Shown: positions 25,701-33,570, counted from the first letter of the stretch. The stretch is 64,000 bases of DNA from Streptomyces marincola (GCF_020410765.1 NZ_CP084541.1:5041001-5105000); one strand, 5' to 3'. Notes: generated by a model not told the origin, from the letters alone. Numbers and translations are program-made.

Positions 25701-26102
25701 GACGACGACGGGCAGACCGCCGTCGGCCAGCCGGTCGTACTCGGGCCTGCGCAGCTCCATGACGTCGAACAACCGCCGGTCGACGACGCCCTGTTCGACC
25801 AGCGGCATGGCGTCGGACGGAATGACGAACCGGCTGTCGCCCTCCTCCGACACCGTGGCCCGCATCCCCTCGCGGCCCTCGGCCGGAACGAACCCGGTCG
25901 GCTCGCCGTGCGCGTCGAGCGGAACACGGTCCCCGGTGATCAGCAGGACGGAGTCCGCCGCGGTGGCGTTCCCCTCGCCGCCGGTCGGCGCGTGGGGGGT
26001 CGCGGCGTGCGTGGGCGACGCCCCGAGTGTCAGGCCCGCGAACGCGGCTGTCAGCAGTGTGGCGACGGCGGGCGCGGGGGGTCGGTTTTTCCTTCGGCGC
26101 AT
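22797..26102 (-). CDS. Secreted subtilisin-like S8 serine protease, large form
   Basis: A 1,101-residue secreted protease. The signal peptide (residues 1-33) is M-R-R-R-K then a hydrophobic core ending near T-H-A-A. A propeptide extends to about residue 190. The S8 catalytic domain (about 195-460) has Asp in A-V-L-D-T-G-I-D, His in D-G-H-G-T-H-V-A-S, oxyanion Asn in A-A-S-G-N-S-G, and Ser in G-T-S-M-A-A-P-H. About 600 C-terminal residues look like beta-sandwich modules, including an Ig-like T-V-P-A-G-G-T-A-T-V-P-V-T segment. ATG 26102 is set by the signal peptide and an AGGAGG site 6 nt upstream. An upstream in-frame extension is not credible. It is divergent from the CdtB-like gene. Confidence 0.93.
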   Translation of the reverse strand: MRRRKNRPPAPAVATLLTAAFAGLTLGASPTHAATPHAPTGGEGNATAADSVLLITGDRVPLDAHGEPTGFVPAEGREGMRATVSEEGDSRFVIPSDAMPLVEQGVVDRRLFDVMELRRPEYDRLADGGLPVVVRYENATAAARGDAPGTAHAELDSLNARALVLDESTASATWNALTDSPGDNPRLRTAAPGVAGIALDAVREALLDTSTAQVGAPAAWEAGFDGSGTRIAVLDTGIDATHPDLAGSKVVAAENFSEAPDLADRDGHGTHVASIAAGTGAHSGGTFSGVAPGAELLNGKVLDDEGFGLESGIVAGMEWAVAQDADIVNLSLGGFDEPGIDPLEEAVNRLSAESDTLFVAASGNSGNEPGGLSSPASAEAALAVGAVDDADALAEFSSVGPGADGGGLVKPDLTAPGVSIGAAAAEGSAVAEHGEPVADGYAGISGTSMAAPHVAGAAALLAQAHPDWDGERIKAALVGSAAAPADGGEMQQGTGRLDVARAIAQEVVAEPVSLDFGTAAWPHEDDEPVTEDLTYRNLGDEDVTLDLALTTNGPGDAPAPEGMFALGADQVTVPAGGTATVPVTADTRHGDEATGHFSFTVTATGTDGTTAVRTAGAVEREAEVYQLAIEVTGDDGLPATGWAGYVTNLDTGEAHFFSHYEEDGPARPVLEVTPGTYVLSLSTTVWDSEAEEVIERINHTAALPDLRADTTLALDNRETEPVDITVFDAEAEPSGQAMNVRTPRVREIGSDIDRPAYRTLHTGPDVPEDGLTVSMYRSWISGENTEYHAAFQRRGTGFTGLDEHVEASELARVEVAQNAVTEGSTGSLWVNSDDYSSDSPERELPATTDLYVMAGDIPWNANLRVLDDTYEYQVFRAPTRTYQAGEHVRTAFNAPVFGPGFGTYNGLFRQGDVLWGSVGLFTDADGNTGESEYTSALSTLALDGEEIARYEDAGYIEAEGLPAEDGRYTWTSTVSRPGPLSSEVRAEFGFDSAHVSPERATPLPLSVVRFTPELAPDGTAPGGAPLRIPVEVQGPAADNLADLTVEVSFDGGETWQEKPVRGDTVVLRNPPADGSVSLRGSLTDQDGGTSTVTVINAYLTR

Positions 26103-26486
26103 CCAAGTCCTCCTAGGATCTTGGTCGTTGGTGCGCCCCCGGGTGGGGGGAACCGGCACGGGTGTCCGGTCACACCTGTATCTGTCCGCGAACGACCGGC
26201 GGTTCCGCAGAAGTTCGGCAGCGACCGCCGCGGCGTGGCCGGGGTCGGGGGCGGTGATGGTCTGGTGGCGAGCCCAACTGCGGGCATGATGGGCGATCTC
26301 GACGCCGCCACCGACAACCTTGTAGATTTCTCCCGGGCGAGGGGGGCGGCTTCCGGGTGTCGCCATACGGCAGCCGAAGACTCGCGTCCGTCTGCCGCCT
26401 CGCGCCAGAGACCGACGGCCCGCATCGGGCGGGCGGGGGGCCAGCGGCCGGGCCGGACACGGCCGGGCGCGGATGAGGACGGTTTT
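26103..26486. promoter_or_regulatory. Divergent promoter region of the two secreted-protein genes
   Basis: A 384-bp space that must carry back-to-back promoters for the S8 protease and the CdtB-like fusion. The two leaders have clear ribosome-binding sites (AGGAGG for the protease, GAGGA for the fusion). I could not choose -35/-10 elements confidently. The A/T-richer stretches are near 26320-26335 and 26480-26490. Confidence 0.45.
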
Positions 26487-29400
26487 GTGCGCTTGCGTGC
26501 ATTGATCGCCGTGTCGGCGATCCTGATGAGTCTCTTGTCGGTTGTCGGTGCGGCGGCGAGCCCGGCTTCGGCCGCCGGCCTCCAGTTGTGGCCGGTGATC
26601 ACCAACAACTTGCAGGGCGCCACTTCCGGGGGTGACAGCAAATGGAGCACGTCAGTGGCGGGGTTCGCACGGGCCGCGGAGATTGTCGCGCTTCAGGAGG
26701 CGGGTCCGGAGCCGCCGGGAAGCGGTAGCATCGACCGCACCGTTATCAATCCCAACGCACCCGGCAACTCCGGCTTCGTCCAGCATCGTCAATGGACGCC
26801 GTTCCGCGAGTCGTACGAGGTCTACTTCCTGCAAACCGATTCGGCTGGTGGTTCCTATGTGGGAAACCGCAACAACCTCGCCATAGTCACGCAGCGGCCG
26901 GCGGATGAGGTGACCATCGTGACCAACCCGAACCCAGCCGGTCGCAACGCTCTGGGTGTCCGCTTCGGTGACAACTGGTACTTCAGCTACCACGCTCTCT
27001 CCGGCGGTGGCGTGGACGCCCCGGCGATGCTGGATGCGATCGCCAACTTCGTGAACAACCAGGGGCAGAACCGGACGTGGACCGTGCTCGGCGATTTCAA
27101 CCGCGATCCCGATTCGTTCTTCCGGCCGCCGCAGACCTGGCTCTACCGGACGCATGAGGCGACCCACCAGAATGGTCAGGAGTTGGACTACGCCGTCTCC
27201 TCGGAGAACATCCCGGACCATCCGGTCGCCAGGCTGCCCGGAGCGAGCCCCGATCACTACGCGGTGGCGATCGGCGCGATGCGTGCCGCGGCCGAGCCGC
27301 CGGAGTTGCGGATACTCCCGTTCGGCGATTCGATCACGTTCGGCGCGGGCAGTACGACCGCCGCGTACCGGGGGCCGCTGTTGGATGAGCTGCGGCAGTG
27401 GGAGAACACCACGGTCAACTACGTCGGCTCCCAGCGCTACGGGAACATTCCGGACAACGAGAACGAGGGCCATCCGAACTGGAAGATCAACGATCTCATC
27501 GGCATCACGGATTCCGTGATGGACACCTACAAGCCCAACGTGGTGCTGCTGCACATCGGCACCAACGACATGAACGAGGCCATCGATCCGGTCGGCGCTC
27601 CTGACCGGCTGGGCAGCCTGATGGACAGGATCTTCGCCAAGCAGCCGGACGTGACGTTGATCGTCTCGACCCTCGTCCCGTCGGCCTACGATGTCACTGA
27701 GCAGCGCATCGTCGACTTCAACCGCAGCTTGCCCCAGGAGGTCTACGAACGGCAGCGCGACGGCAAGCGCGTATGGCTGGTCGACAACTTCTCGGCGTTG
27801 GACGAGGCGTCCGACTTGGCCGACTTGCTGCATCCGAGCGACGATGGTTACCGCAAGATGGGCGAAGTCTTCTACGAGGGGATCGAGGCTGCCGCGTCGG
27901 CGGGCTGGATCAGCCCGCCGGCGACTTCCCCCGGTGGGGGCACCGGCGGCCCGGTCCGGGGTTGGGTTCCGCAGGGGACCGTCGCAAGCGGCACCATGGC
28001 TCCGGTCTCCGCACCCGGCAGTCTGTCCCTGAGCGGCGGTGATCGGGTCCATTACGCCGACATCAACGGAGATGGCAGGGCGGATTTCATCGTCTCACGC
28101 GAAGTCGGCGAGGCCGATGTCTGGTTCAACGGCGGCGTCAATACCGACGGCACCATCACCTGGAACCACTCCGCGCAAAAGCTCTGGGGCCTCCCCGCGG
28201 CCCGATGGAGTTTTGTCGACGTCTACGGCGACGGCCGGGTCTTCGCGATGACCGTCGCGCCCCGCGAGGGACCGAACGGCGAGATGGTCGATGTGCTTTA
28301 CGGCGCCGGTTCGCAATTCCGCCACCAACCCCGCTCTTCATTGAACATCAATCACCGCTTCGCCGACATCGACGGCGACGGCGCGGCCGAATGGTTGCAG
28401 GTCTACCCCAACAGCTCGGTCGAAGCCATCCGGCATGAACCCGGCGTCATGGCCCCCTGGACCAGCGAACCGCAGGTGGTTGCCTCAGGCGTCGGCGAGC
28501 CGGGTGGCCATGTGCGCTTCGCCGACATCAACGGGGACGGCCGGGCCGACTACTTGGTCGTCGATCCCGACGGCACCGTTCAGGCGTGGCTCGGCGGCGG
28601 GCCCAAGCCCGAAGGCGGCGACTACGTCTGGCGCCCGCAGGGCACCATCGCCACCGGCCTCCGTTCGCCCAGCAGCCAGATCCAGTTCGCCGACCTGGAC
28701 GGCGACGGCAGGGCGGACCTCCTCGATGTGAACCCCGCCACCGGCGAAACCTGGCTGTGGCGCAACGGCGGCCAACCCGCCGGCCCCGGCTGGACCTGGC
28801 AGCAGCAGGGTTCCATCACGGCAGCCAACACCAGCCAGGCCGTCTACGCCGACATCAACGGTGACGGCCGGGCCGACTACCTGCAAATCAACGCGGACAG
28901 CTCGGTTCAGGCGTGGCTCGGCGGCGGGCCCAAGCCCGAGGGCGGCGACTGGTATTGGGCGCCGCAGGGGACCATCGCCGGCGGTGTCGGCGCGCGTGGC
29001 CGCAACGTCCGCTTCACCGACCTCAATGGCGACGGCCGTGCCGACTACGTGGTCGTCAACGCGGACAGCTCGGTCCAGGCGTGGATCAACGGCGGGCCCA
29101 ACCCCGGGGGCGGCGACTGGTACTGGATTCCGCAGGGGACCATCGCCGGCGGCGTCGGAGTGCCCGGCGGCAACGTGCGGCTCGCCGACCTCAACGGCGA
29201 CGGCCGGGCCGACTATGTGGCCGTCAACGACAACAGCTCGGTTCAGGCATGGATCAACGGCGGGCCCAAGCCCGAGGGCGGCGACTGGTACTGGGCGCCG
29301 CAGGGGACCATCGCCGGCGGCGTCGGCGCGCCCGGCCGCAACGTCCGCTTCGCCGATCTCACCGGTGATGGACGTGCCGACTACCTCGTCGTGCACGCCA

Positions 29401-29606
29401 ACAGCGCGGTCGACCTGTGGGCCAATGGCGGGCCCAAGCCCGAGGGCGGCGACTGGTACTGGGCGCCGCAGGGCACGACCGCCTCCGGCGTCGGCGTGCC
29501 CGGTGGCCGGATCCAGTTCGCCGACATCGACGCCGACCGCCGCGAGGACTACCTCGACGTCGATCCCAGGTCCGGTGCCACCCGGGCCTGGATCAACTTC
29601 GGCTGA
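26487..29606 (+). CDS. Secreted CdtB-like nuclease - SGNH hydrolase - VCBS/FG-GAP repeat fusion
   Basis: A 1,039-residue three-part exported protein. Residues 1-29 are a signal peptide (cut near S-P-A-S-A). Residues 32-270 form an endonuclease/exonuclease/phosphatase domain closest in pattern to cytolethal distending toxin subunit B: N-L-Q-G with S-K-W, A-L-Q-E-A-G (E71), N-L-A-I-V, S-Y-H-A-L (H169), L-G-D-F-N-R-D (D203, N205), L-D-Y-A-V (D234) and S-P-D-H-Y-A-V (D256, H257). Residues 273-470 are an SGNH/GDSL hydrolase: G-D-S (S282), G-T-N-D (358-361) and D446-L-L-H449. From about 491 to the end are ten VCBS/FG-GAP-like repeats, probably a beta-propeller. GTG 26487 has GAGGA 8 nt upstream, and the frame is open far upstream only as a shadow. 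Eukaryotic-cell toxicity is unproven. Confidence 0.88.
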   Translation: MRLRALIAVSAILMSLLSVVGAAASPASAAGLQLWPVITNNLQGATSGGDSKWSTSVAGFARAAEIVALQEAGPEPPGSGSIDRTVINPNAPGNSGFVQHRQWTPFRESYEVYFLQTDSAGGSYVGNRNNLAIVTQRPADEVTIVTNPNPAGRNALGVRFGDNWYFSYHALSGGGVDAPAMLDAIANFVNNQGQNRTWTVLGDFNRDPDSFFRPPQTWLYRTHEATHQNGQELDYAVSSENIPDHPVARLPGASPDHYAVAIGAMRAAAEPPELRILPFGDSITFGAGSTTAAYRGPLLDELRQWENTTVNYVGSQRYGNIPDNENEGHPNWKINDLIGITDSVMDTYKPNVVLLHIGTNDMNEAIDPVGAPDRLGSLMDRIFAKQPDVTLIVSTLVPSAYDVTEQRIVDFNRSLPQEVYERQRDGKRVWLVDNFSALDEASDLADLLHPSDDGYRKMGEVFYEGIEAAASAGWISPPATSPGGGTGGPVRGWVPQGTVASGTMAPVSAPGSLSLSGGDRVHYADINGDGRADFIVSREVGEADVWFNGGVNTDGTITWNHSAQKLWGLPAARWSFVDVYGDGRVFAMTVAPREGPNGEMVDVLYGAGSQFRHQPRSSLNINHRFADIDGDGAAEWLQVYPNSSVEAIRHEPGVMAPWTSEPQVVASGVGEPGGHVRFADINGDGRADYLVVDPDGTVQAWLGGGPKPEGGDYVWRPQGTIATGLRSPSSQIQFADLDGDGRADLLDVNPATGETWLWRNGGQPAGPGWTWQQQGSITAANTSQAVYADINGDGRADYLQINADSSVQAWLGGGPKPEGGDWYWAPQGTIAGGVGARGRNVRFTDLNGDGRADYVVVNADSSVQAWINGGPNPGGGDWYWIPQGTIAGGVGVPGGNVRLADLNGDGRADYVAVNDNSSVQAWINGGPKPEGGDWYWAPQGTIAGGVGAPGRNVRFADLTGDGRADYLVVHANSAVDLWANGGPKPEGGDWYWAPQGTTASGVGVPGGRIQFADIDADRREDYLDVDPRSGATRAWINFG
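28516..29530 (+). repeat. Regular 168-bp coding repeats (VCBS/FG-GAP)
   Basis: The block F-A-D-[IL]-N-G-D-G-R-A-D-Y recurs at about 28516, 28684, 28843, 29011, 29179, 29347 and 29515, mostly 168 bp (56 codons) apart, with one 159-bp step. Three more diverged copies precede it from about 28050. The last copy is degenerate (D-I-D-A-D-R-R-E-D-Y). Inner copies are nearly identical at nucleotide level. Confidence 0.9.
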
Positions 29607-29611
29607 CGGGG

Positions 29612-29634
29612 CGGCACCCGCCGCACGGGTGCCG
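29612..29634 (+). terminator. Terminator after the CdtB-like fusion gene
   Basis: Perfect 9-bp stem CGGCACCCG (29612-29620) / CGGGTGCCG (29626-29634) with a 5-nt loop, 5 nt past the stop codon. Confidence 0.75.
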
Positions 29635-29649
29635 AACCGCGCTGCCTCA

Positions 29650-30624
29650 TCAGGCAGGTGATCCGGCCCCGCGGCGCCCCGGGCTTTCCCGGGGCGCCGC
29701 GGGGCACGCGTTCCGCTCGGGCCCGGCGAGGGGGAACCTCACCCCGGTGAGGTCTTCCGAGACGGCCCACAGCCGCTGCTGGGCGGCTGCCTCGTACGAC
29801 TCCTGGCTTGAGGTGACCGGCCTGGGGTGGCCCCTGACCTCGCGGCGTCCGCCGGGGCCGTAGTACTGGCCGCCGAGCGCGGCGGGGTCGGTGGCGGCGC
29901 GCAGCGTCGGCAGCGCGCCCATCGCCGGGGACTGGGTGAGCAGCGGCGCGAGCCAGGTGATGGGGAGCCGGAGTGCCGCGGGGAGGTTGCGGGCGAGTTC
30001 GGTGCTGGACACGCCGGGGTGCGCGGCCAGCGCGGCGGTGGTGCCGTGCGGGGCGAGCCGGCGTTGCAGCTCGTAGGTGAACATCAGGTTGGCCAGCTTC
30101 GACTGGCCGTAGGCGGCGATCCGGCTGTACGACCGCTCCCACTGGAGGTCGTCGAAGTGGATCGCGGCCCGGATACGGTGGCCGGTGCTGCTGACCGTCA
30201 CCACGCGCGATCCTGGCACCGGCAGCATCAGGTCGAGCAGCAGCCCGGTGAGCGCGAAGTGGCCGAGGTGGTTGGTGCCGAACTGCATCTCGAAGCCGTC
30301 CTCGGTGGTCCGCTTCGGGGTGTGCATCACGCCGGCGTTGTTGATCAGCAGGTCGATCCGGTCGAAACGGGTCCGCAGCGCCGCCGCCGCGGTCCTGACG
30401 GAGCCGAGCGAGGCCAGGTCGAGCGCCTGCACGGTCACGTCGCCCCTCATGCGGGCCGCGGCCCGCTCGCCCTTCCCGGCGTCGCGCACGGCGAGGACCA
30501 CGGACGCCCCGCGCTCGGCGAGGGCCTTGGCGGTCTCGTACCCGAGTCCGGTGTTGGCCCCGGTCACCACGGCCACCCGCCCGCGCTGGTCCGGTATGTG
30601 CGCCGTCGTCCATTTCTCGCCCAT
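29650..30624 (-). CDS. Short-chain dehydrogenase/reductase
   Basis: A 324-residue NAD(P)-dependent SDR of the retinol-dehydrogenase-like type. The cofactor motif is T-G-A-N-T-G-L-G near residues 21-28, N-N-A-G near 93-96, catalytic Ser in V-S-S-T-G, and Y-x-x-x-K as Y-G-Q-S-K near 172-176. The substrate is unknown. ATG 30624 has GGGGAG 6 nt upstream. It is divergent from a TetR gene across strong palindromes, so TetR repression is likely. The last 25 or so codons (Pro/Arg/Gly-rich) read through a perfect hairpin, suggesting an extended or frameshifted C-terminus. Confidence 0.9.
   Translation of the reverse strand: MGEKWTTAHIPDQRGRVAVVTGANTGLGYETAKALAERGASVVLAVRDAGKGERAAARMRGDVTVQALDLASLGSVRTAAAALRTRFDRIDLLINNAGVMHTPKRTTEDGFEMQFGTNHLGHFALTGLLLDLMLPVPGSRVVTVSSTGHRIRAAIHFDDLQWERSYSRIAAYGQSKLANLMFTYELQRRLAPHGTTAALAAHPGVSSTELARNLPAALRLPITWLAPLLTQSPAMGALPTLRAATDPAALGGQYYGPGGRREVRGHPRPVTSSQESYEAAAQQRLWAVSEDLTGVRFPLAGPERNACPAAPRESPGRRGAGSPA
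29667..29704. terminator. 17-bp perfect hairpin inside the end of the SDR reading frame
   Basis: Arms CCCCGCGGCGCCCCGGG (29667-29683) and CCCGGGGCGCCGCGGGG (29688-29704) with a CTTT loop. It lies within the last 20 codons of the minus-strand SDR gene. A bidirectional terminator is likely. Confidence 0.7.
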
Positions 30625-30647
30625 GGCAGGCTCCCCAGGTCAATTAA

Positions 30648-30716
30648 CGTACCGGAAGTATCTTGTGCTGACGACAGTAAAGTACCCCCGGTACGCTGTC
30701 AACGTACCGGGGGTAC
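30648..30716. promoter_or_regulatory. TetR operator array between SDR and tetR
   Basis: GTACCCCCGGTACG (30682-30695) and CGTACCGGGGGTAC (30703-30716) form a perfect 14-bp inverted repeat with a 7-nt spacer. Each arm is itself the palindrome GTACC-N3-GGTAC. A third, weaker copy CGTACCGGAAGTA is at 30648-30660, nearer the SDR start. The spacing suits cooperative dimers repressing both genes. Confidence 0.75.
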
Positions 30717-30735
30717 GTAAGTTAGGCTGGCGGTC

Positions 30736-31401
30736 GTGACGTTCCAGCGGGCACGAACCGAAGAGCAGCGGGAGATCCGGCGGCGGGCGATCCTCGACGC
30801 GGCGTCGGCGATGCTCGACGAGATGCCCGTGGCCGCCGTCACCCTGAACGAGCTGAGCCGCCGGGTGGGCCTGGCGAAGCCGAACGTCCTGCGCTACTTC
30901 GAGTCCCGCGAGGCGGTGCTGCTCGAACTGCTCGACCGCTACCTGGAGGAGTGGCTGACGGAACTGGCGGGCGCGTTGTCCGCCGACGTCGACGAGGAAC
31001 GGCCCATGGCCGAACGGGCGGTGGCAGTGGCCGGGACCCTCAGCCGCTCACTCGCGGGCCGCGTGGTGCTGTGCGACCTCTTCGGCGCGCAGGGCGGCGT
31101 ACTGGAGCACAACGTCTCCGTCGAGGTCGTGGCGCGCTACAAGCGCGCCTCCCTGGAACGCCTGGCCGCCATGGCCGGCCTGATCCGCGCGTACCTGCCG
31201 GAGCTGGGCGGGAACGCGACCCTGTTCTGCCTGCACACCATGGCCATGGCCGGTGCGCTGTCGGCCTACAGCACGCCCCCGCCCAGCTTGCGGGCGGCCT
31301 ACGAGGCCGAGCCGGAGCTTGCCCGTTTCCACCTGGGTCTCAAGGACTCCCTGGAGCTGTCCCTGAACGCCACCCTCCTCGGCGTGCTGCCCCGCGGCTG
31401 A
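30736..31401 (+). CDS. TetR-family repressor, divergent from SDR
   Basis: A 221-residue regulator. The HTH is in residues 15-60 (R-R-A-I-L-D-A-A-S-A-M-L, V-T-L-N-E-L-S-R-R-V-G-L-A-K-P-N-V-L-R-Y-F). A C-terminal ligand domain with no recognisable specificity makes up the rest. GTG 30736 lies only 19 bp after the last operator half-site, so autorepression is expected. It has few other candidate targets besides the divergent SDR. It converges on an MFS gene. Confidence 0.92.
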   Translation: MTFQRARTEEQREIRRRAILDAASAMLDEMPVAAVTLNELSRRVGLAKPNVLRYFESREAVLLELLDRYLEEWLTELAGALSADVDEERPMAERAVAVAGTLSRSLAGRVVLCDLFGAQGGVLEHNVSVEVVARYKRASLERLAAMAGLIRAYLPELGGNATLFCLHTMAMAGALSAYSTPPPSLRAAYEAEPELARFHLGLKDSLELSLNATLLGVLPRG

Positions 31402-31436
31402 CCGGCGGCCCGCCGCCCGTTCGCCCGGCCGGTCAG
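31398..31436. terminator. Hairpin joining the two convergent stops
   Basis: CTGACCGG (31398-31405) and CCGGTCAG (31429-31436) form an inverted repeat that contains both stop codons. The GC-rich interior could extend the stem. Confidence 0.5.
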
Positions 31437-32974
31437 TGGTGCTGCTGCTCGGAGAGGTCGAGGTCGCGGGGGACCAGGAAGAAGACCACGGCCGCGGCGG
31501 CGAGCATCGCCAGGCCGCCGGCGAGGCCGGTCTGGGCGAGCGAGTCGGTGAACGCCTCGCCGGCGCGCGCGGCCAGTTCCTCCGAGCCCGTGCGGGAGGC
31601 GATGTCGAGGGCCGCGCCGACCGACTCCTGCGCCGCCGCGACCTGCGCGTCGTCGAGGCCGTGCCCCGGGATGTGCTCGATGTCCAGGTGCGCGCGGTAG
31701 ACCGCGGACGCGGCGCTGCCCAGGATCGCCACGCCGAGCACGTTCCCCAGGTCGTAGGAGGTCTCCTCGATCGCGGCGGCGTTCCCCGCCTTGGCCTGCG
31801 GCGTGCCGGACATGATGATGGCCGACGCGATCGCGAGGGACCCGGCCCCCGCGCCGAGCAGGGTCAGCGCGAGGGCGACCACCGGGTAGCCGAGGGCCCC
31901 GGGGACGGCCCACATCGCGAGGAAGCCGAGCCCGGCGACGCCGAGCCCGCCGGCGAGCACGGTCCTCGCCCCGATCCGCATCGCCAGGGGCGGGGCGACG
32001 AGCGAGGCGACACCCGCGCCCGCGGCCATCGGCAGCAGGTACACGCCGGCCTTCAACGGCGAGTGGCCCTCGACGAGTTGCAGCCACTGGGCGACGAGCA
32101 GCAGCAGCGCGCCCATCGCGAACATCGACGCCAGCGCGGCGACGGAACCGGCCGTCAGGGGCGCCCGGCGGAACAGCCGCACGTCGAGCAGCGGATCGGG
32201 GCGGCGCAGGCAGCGCAGGACGAACCAGGTCAGCAGCACGGCCGCCGCCAGCAGCGCGGCCCACGCGGGCGGCGCGGAGAAGCCGTCCTTGGCGAAGCGT
32301 TTGATCGCCCAGACCAGGGCCACCATGCCCGCGATCGACACCACGGTGGCCGCCGCGTCCCAGCGGCCGGGGGCCGGGTCGCGCGACTCGGGCAGCAGGA
32401 GCAGCCCGGCGATCAGGGCCGCGGCCATGAGGGGCACGTTGACCAGGAAGGCGGCGCGCCACGAGAAGTGTTCGAGCAGGAACCCGCCGATGATGGGGCC
32501 CACGGCCGCGCCGAGCGAGGAGGTGGCGGCCCACACGCCGAGCGCGGTGGCGCGTTCCGCCGGGTCGGGGAACACCGCCCTGATCATCGACAGGGTGGTC
32601 GGCATGATCATCGCGCCGCCCATGCCGAGCAGGGCCCTGACCGCGATGACGAGGCCGGGGGTGTCGGCGATCAGGACCACGAGGGAGGCGCCGCCGAACA
32701 CCGCGAAGCCGGCCAGCAGCAGGAGCTTGCGGCCCCACCGGTCGGCCAGCGCGCTCATCGCCACCAGCAGCCCGGCCAGGACCAGCGAGTAGATGTCGAC
32801 GATCCACAGCTGCTGGCTCGCGGAGGGCGCCAGGTCGGCGGTCAGGTCGGGCAGGGCGACGTTGAGGATCGTCATATCCATGACGACGACGAGCAGGCTG
32901 GCCGAGAGCACGGCCAGGGCCGCCCACCGCCGCCGGGTGGACAGGGCGAGGGGCGCGGAGCCCGGGGCGTTCAC
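31433..32974 (-). CDS. DHA2-family MFS drug exporter (14 TMS) 1
   Basis: A 513-residue QacA/EmrB/SmvA-type proton antiporter with about 14 transmembrane helices. Motif C-like and motif A-like sequences are present: D-M-T-I-L-N-V-A-L-P in TM1 and D-R-W-G-R-K after TM2. It exports cationic drugs or antibiotics, substrate unknown. Its GTG start overlaps the stop of the upstream TetR gene (GTGA), so the two form an operon. The organisation repeats at 43.2-45.3 kb, where a related exporter also follows a TetR gene. Confidence 0.92.
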   Translation of the reverse strand: MNAPGSAPLALSTRRRWAALAVLSASLLVVVMDMTILNVALPDLTADLAPSASQQLWIVDIYSLVLAGLLVAMSALADRWGRKLLLLAGFAVFGGASLVVLIADTPGLVIAVRALLGMGGAMIMPTTLSMIRAVFPDPAERATALGVWAATSSLGAAVGPIIGGFLLEHFSWRAAFLVNVPLMAAALIAGLLLLPESRDPAPGRWDAAATVVSIAGMVALVWAIKRFAKDGFSAPPAWAALLAAAVLLTWFVLRCLRRPDPLLDVRLFRRAPLTAGSVAALASMFAMGALLLLVAQWLQLVEGHSPLKAGVYLLPMAAGAGVASLVAPPLAMRIGARTVLAGGLGVAGLGFLAMWAVPGALGYPVVALALTLLGAGAGSLAIASAIIMSGTPQAKAGNAAAIEETSYDLGNVLGVAILGSAASAVYRAHLDIEHIPGHGLDDAQVAAAQESVGAALDIASRTGSEELAARAGEAFTDSLAQTGLAGGLAMLAAAAVVFFLVPRDLDLSEQQHH

Positions 32975-33570
32975 TGTGCGGTTTCCTTGCTTTCCGTGGC
33001 CCGGCTGGGCATCAGCGCGGCGAGCGCGCGGGTGAGGGCGGCGACGTCGAGCGGCTCGTCGTGCAGCATGGCGTGGTCGGCCGCGCCGTCGGTGAACACC
33101 GCCACCGCGAGCGCGGAGGCGGGGTCGGTGTGGGCGGACAGGACGTGCACCAGCCCGTCGAACCAGCGCAGCGCCAGCGGGCGCAGCGCGGGGCGCCGCA
33201 CGGCGGCGAAGTACAGGGCGGCGTCGGCCTGCACGCGGGGGCGGTCGGCCAGGTAGGAGTGCAGCGCCTCGGCCAGGGCGGCGGGGCTGCCGGCGCCGTC
33301 GGCCAGCGCCTCGGCGAGCCTGGCCAGTTCCTTGTCCATCTCCTCGGCGAGCAGGCGCAGGGCCGCCTCCCGCAGCTCCTCCAGGGTGGAGAAGTAGTAG
33401 GTGGTGGCCCCGAGCGGCACGCCGGCCCGCTCCGCCACCCGCCGGTGCGTCAGCTCGTCGCCGCCCTCGACGGTCAGCTCCGCCGCCGCCCTGACGAGGG
33501 ACCGGCGGCGGCCCTCGGGGTCCCGGCGCGCCGGGGGAACGCGTTTCTCGTGCCCGCTCGCGGCAGCCAC
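32971..33570 (-). CDS. TetR-family regulator of exporter 1
   Basis: A 199-residue regulator with an N-terminal HTH (about residues 20-65, L-T-H-R-R-V-A-E-R-A-G-V-P-L-G-A-T-T-Y-Y-F). The GTG start at 33570 follows GGAAGG; the frame is open further upstream as a shadow of the VOC gene, but the domain starts here. It is co-transcribed with the downstream exporter. A 26-bp imperfect palindrome 34-59 bp upstream is the expected operator. Confidence 0.9.
   Translation of the reverse strand: MAAASGHEKRVPPARRDPEGRRRSLVRAAAELTVEGGDELTHRRVAERAGVPLGATTYYFSTLEELREAALRLLAEEMDKELARLAEALADGAGSPAALAEALHSYLADRPRVQADAALYFAAVRRPALRPLALRWFDGLVHVLSAHTDPASALAVAVFTDGAADHAMLHDEPLDVAALTRALAALMPSRATESKETAQ

Noticed and set aside
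22788..26486. Upstream extension of the CdtB fusion frame on +
   Set aside because: It is antisense to the S8 protease; a GTG with ribosome-binding site and signal peptide sets the start at 26487.
28516..29530. Regular repeats that might be a CRISPR array
   Set aside because: Units are 168 bp, in frame, and encode VCBS repeats; there are no short repeat-spacer units.
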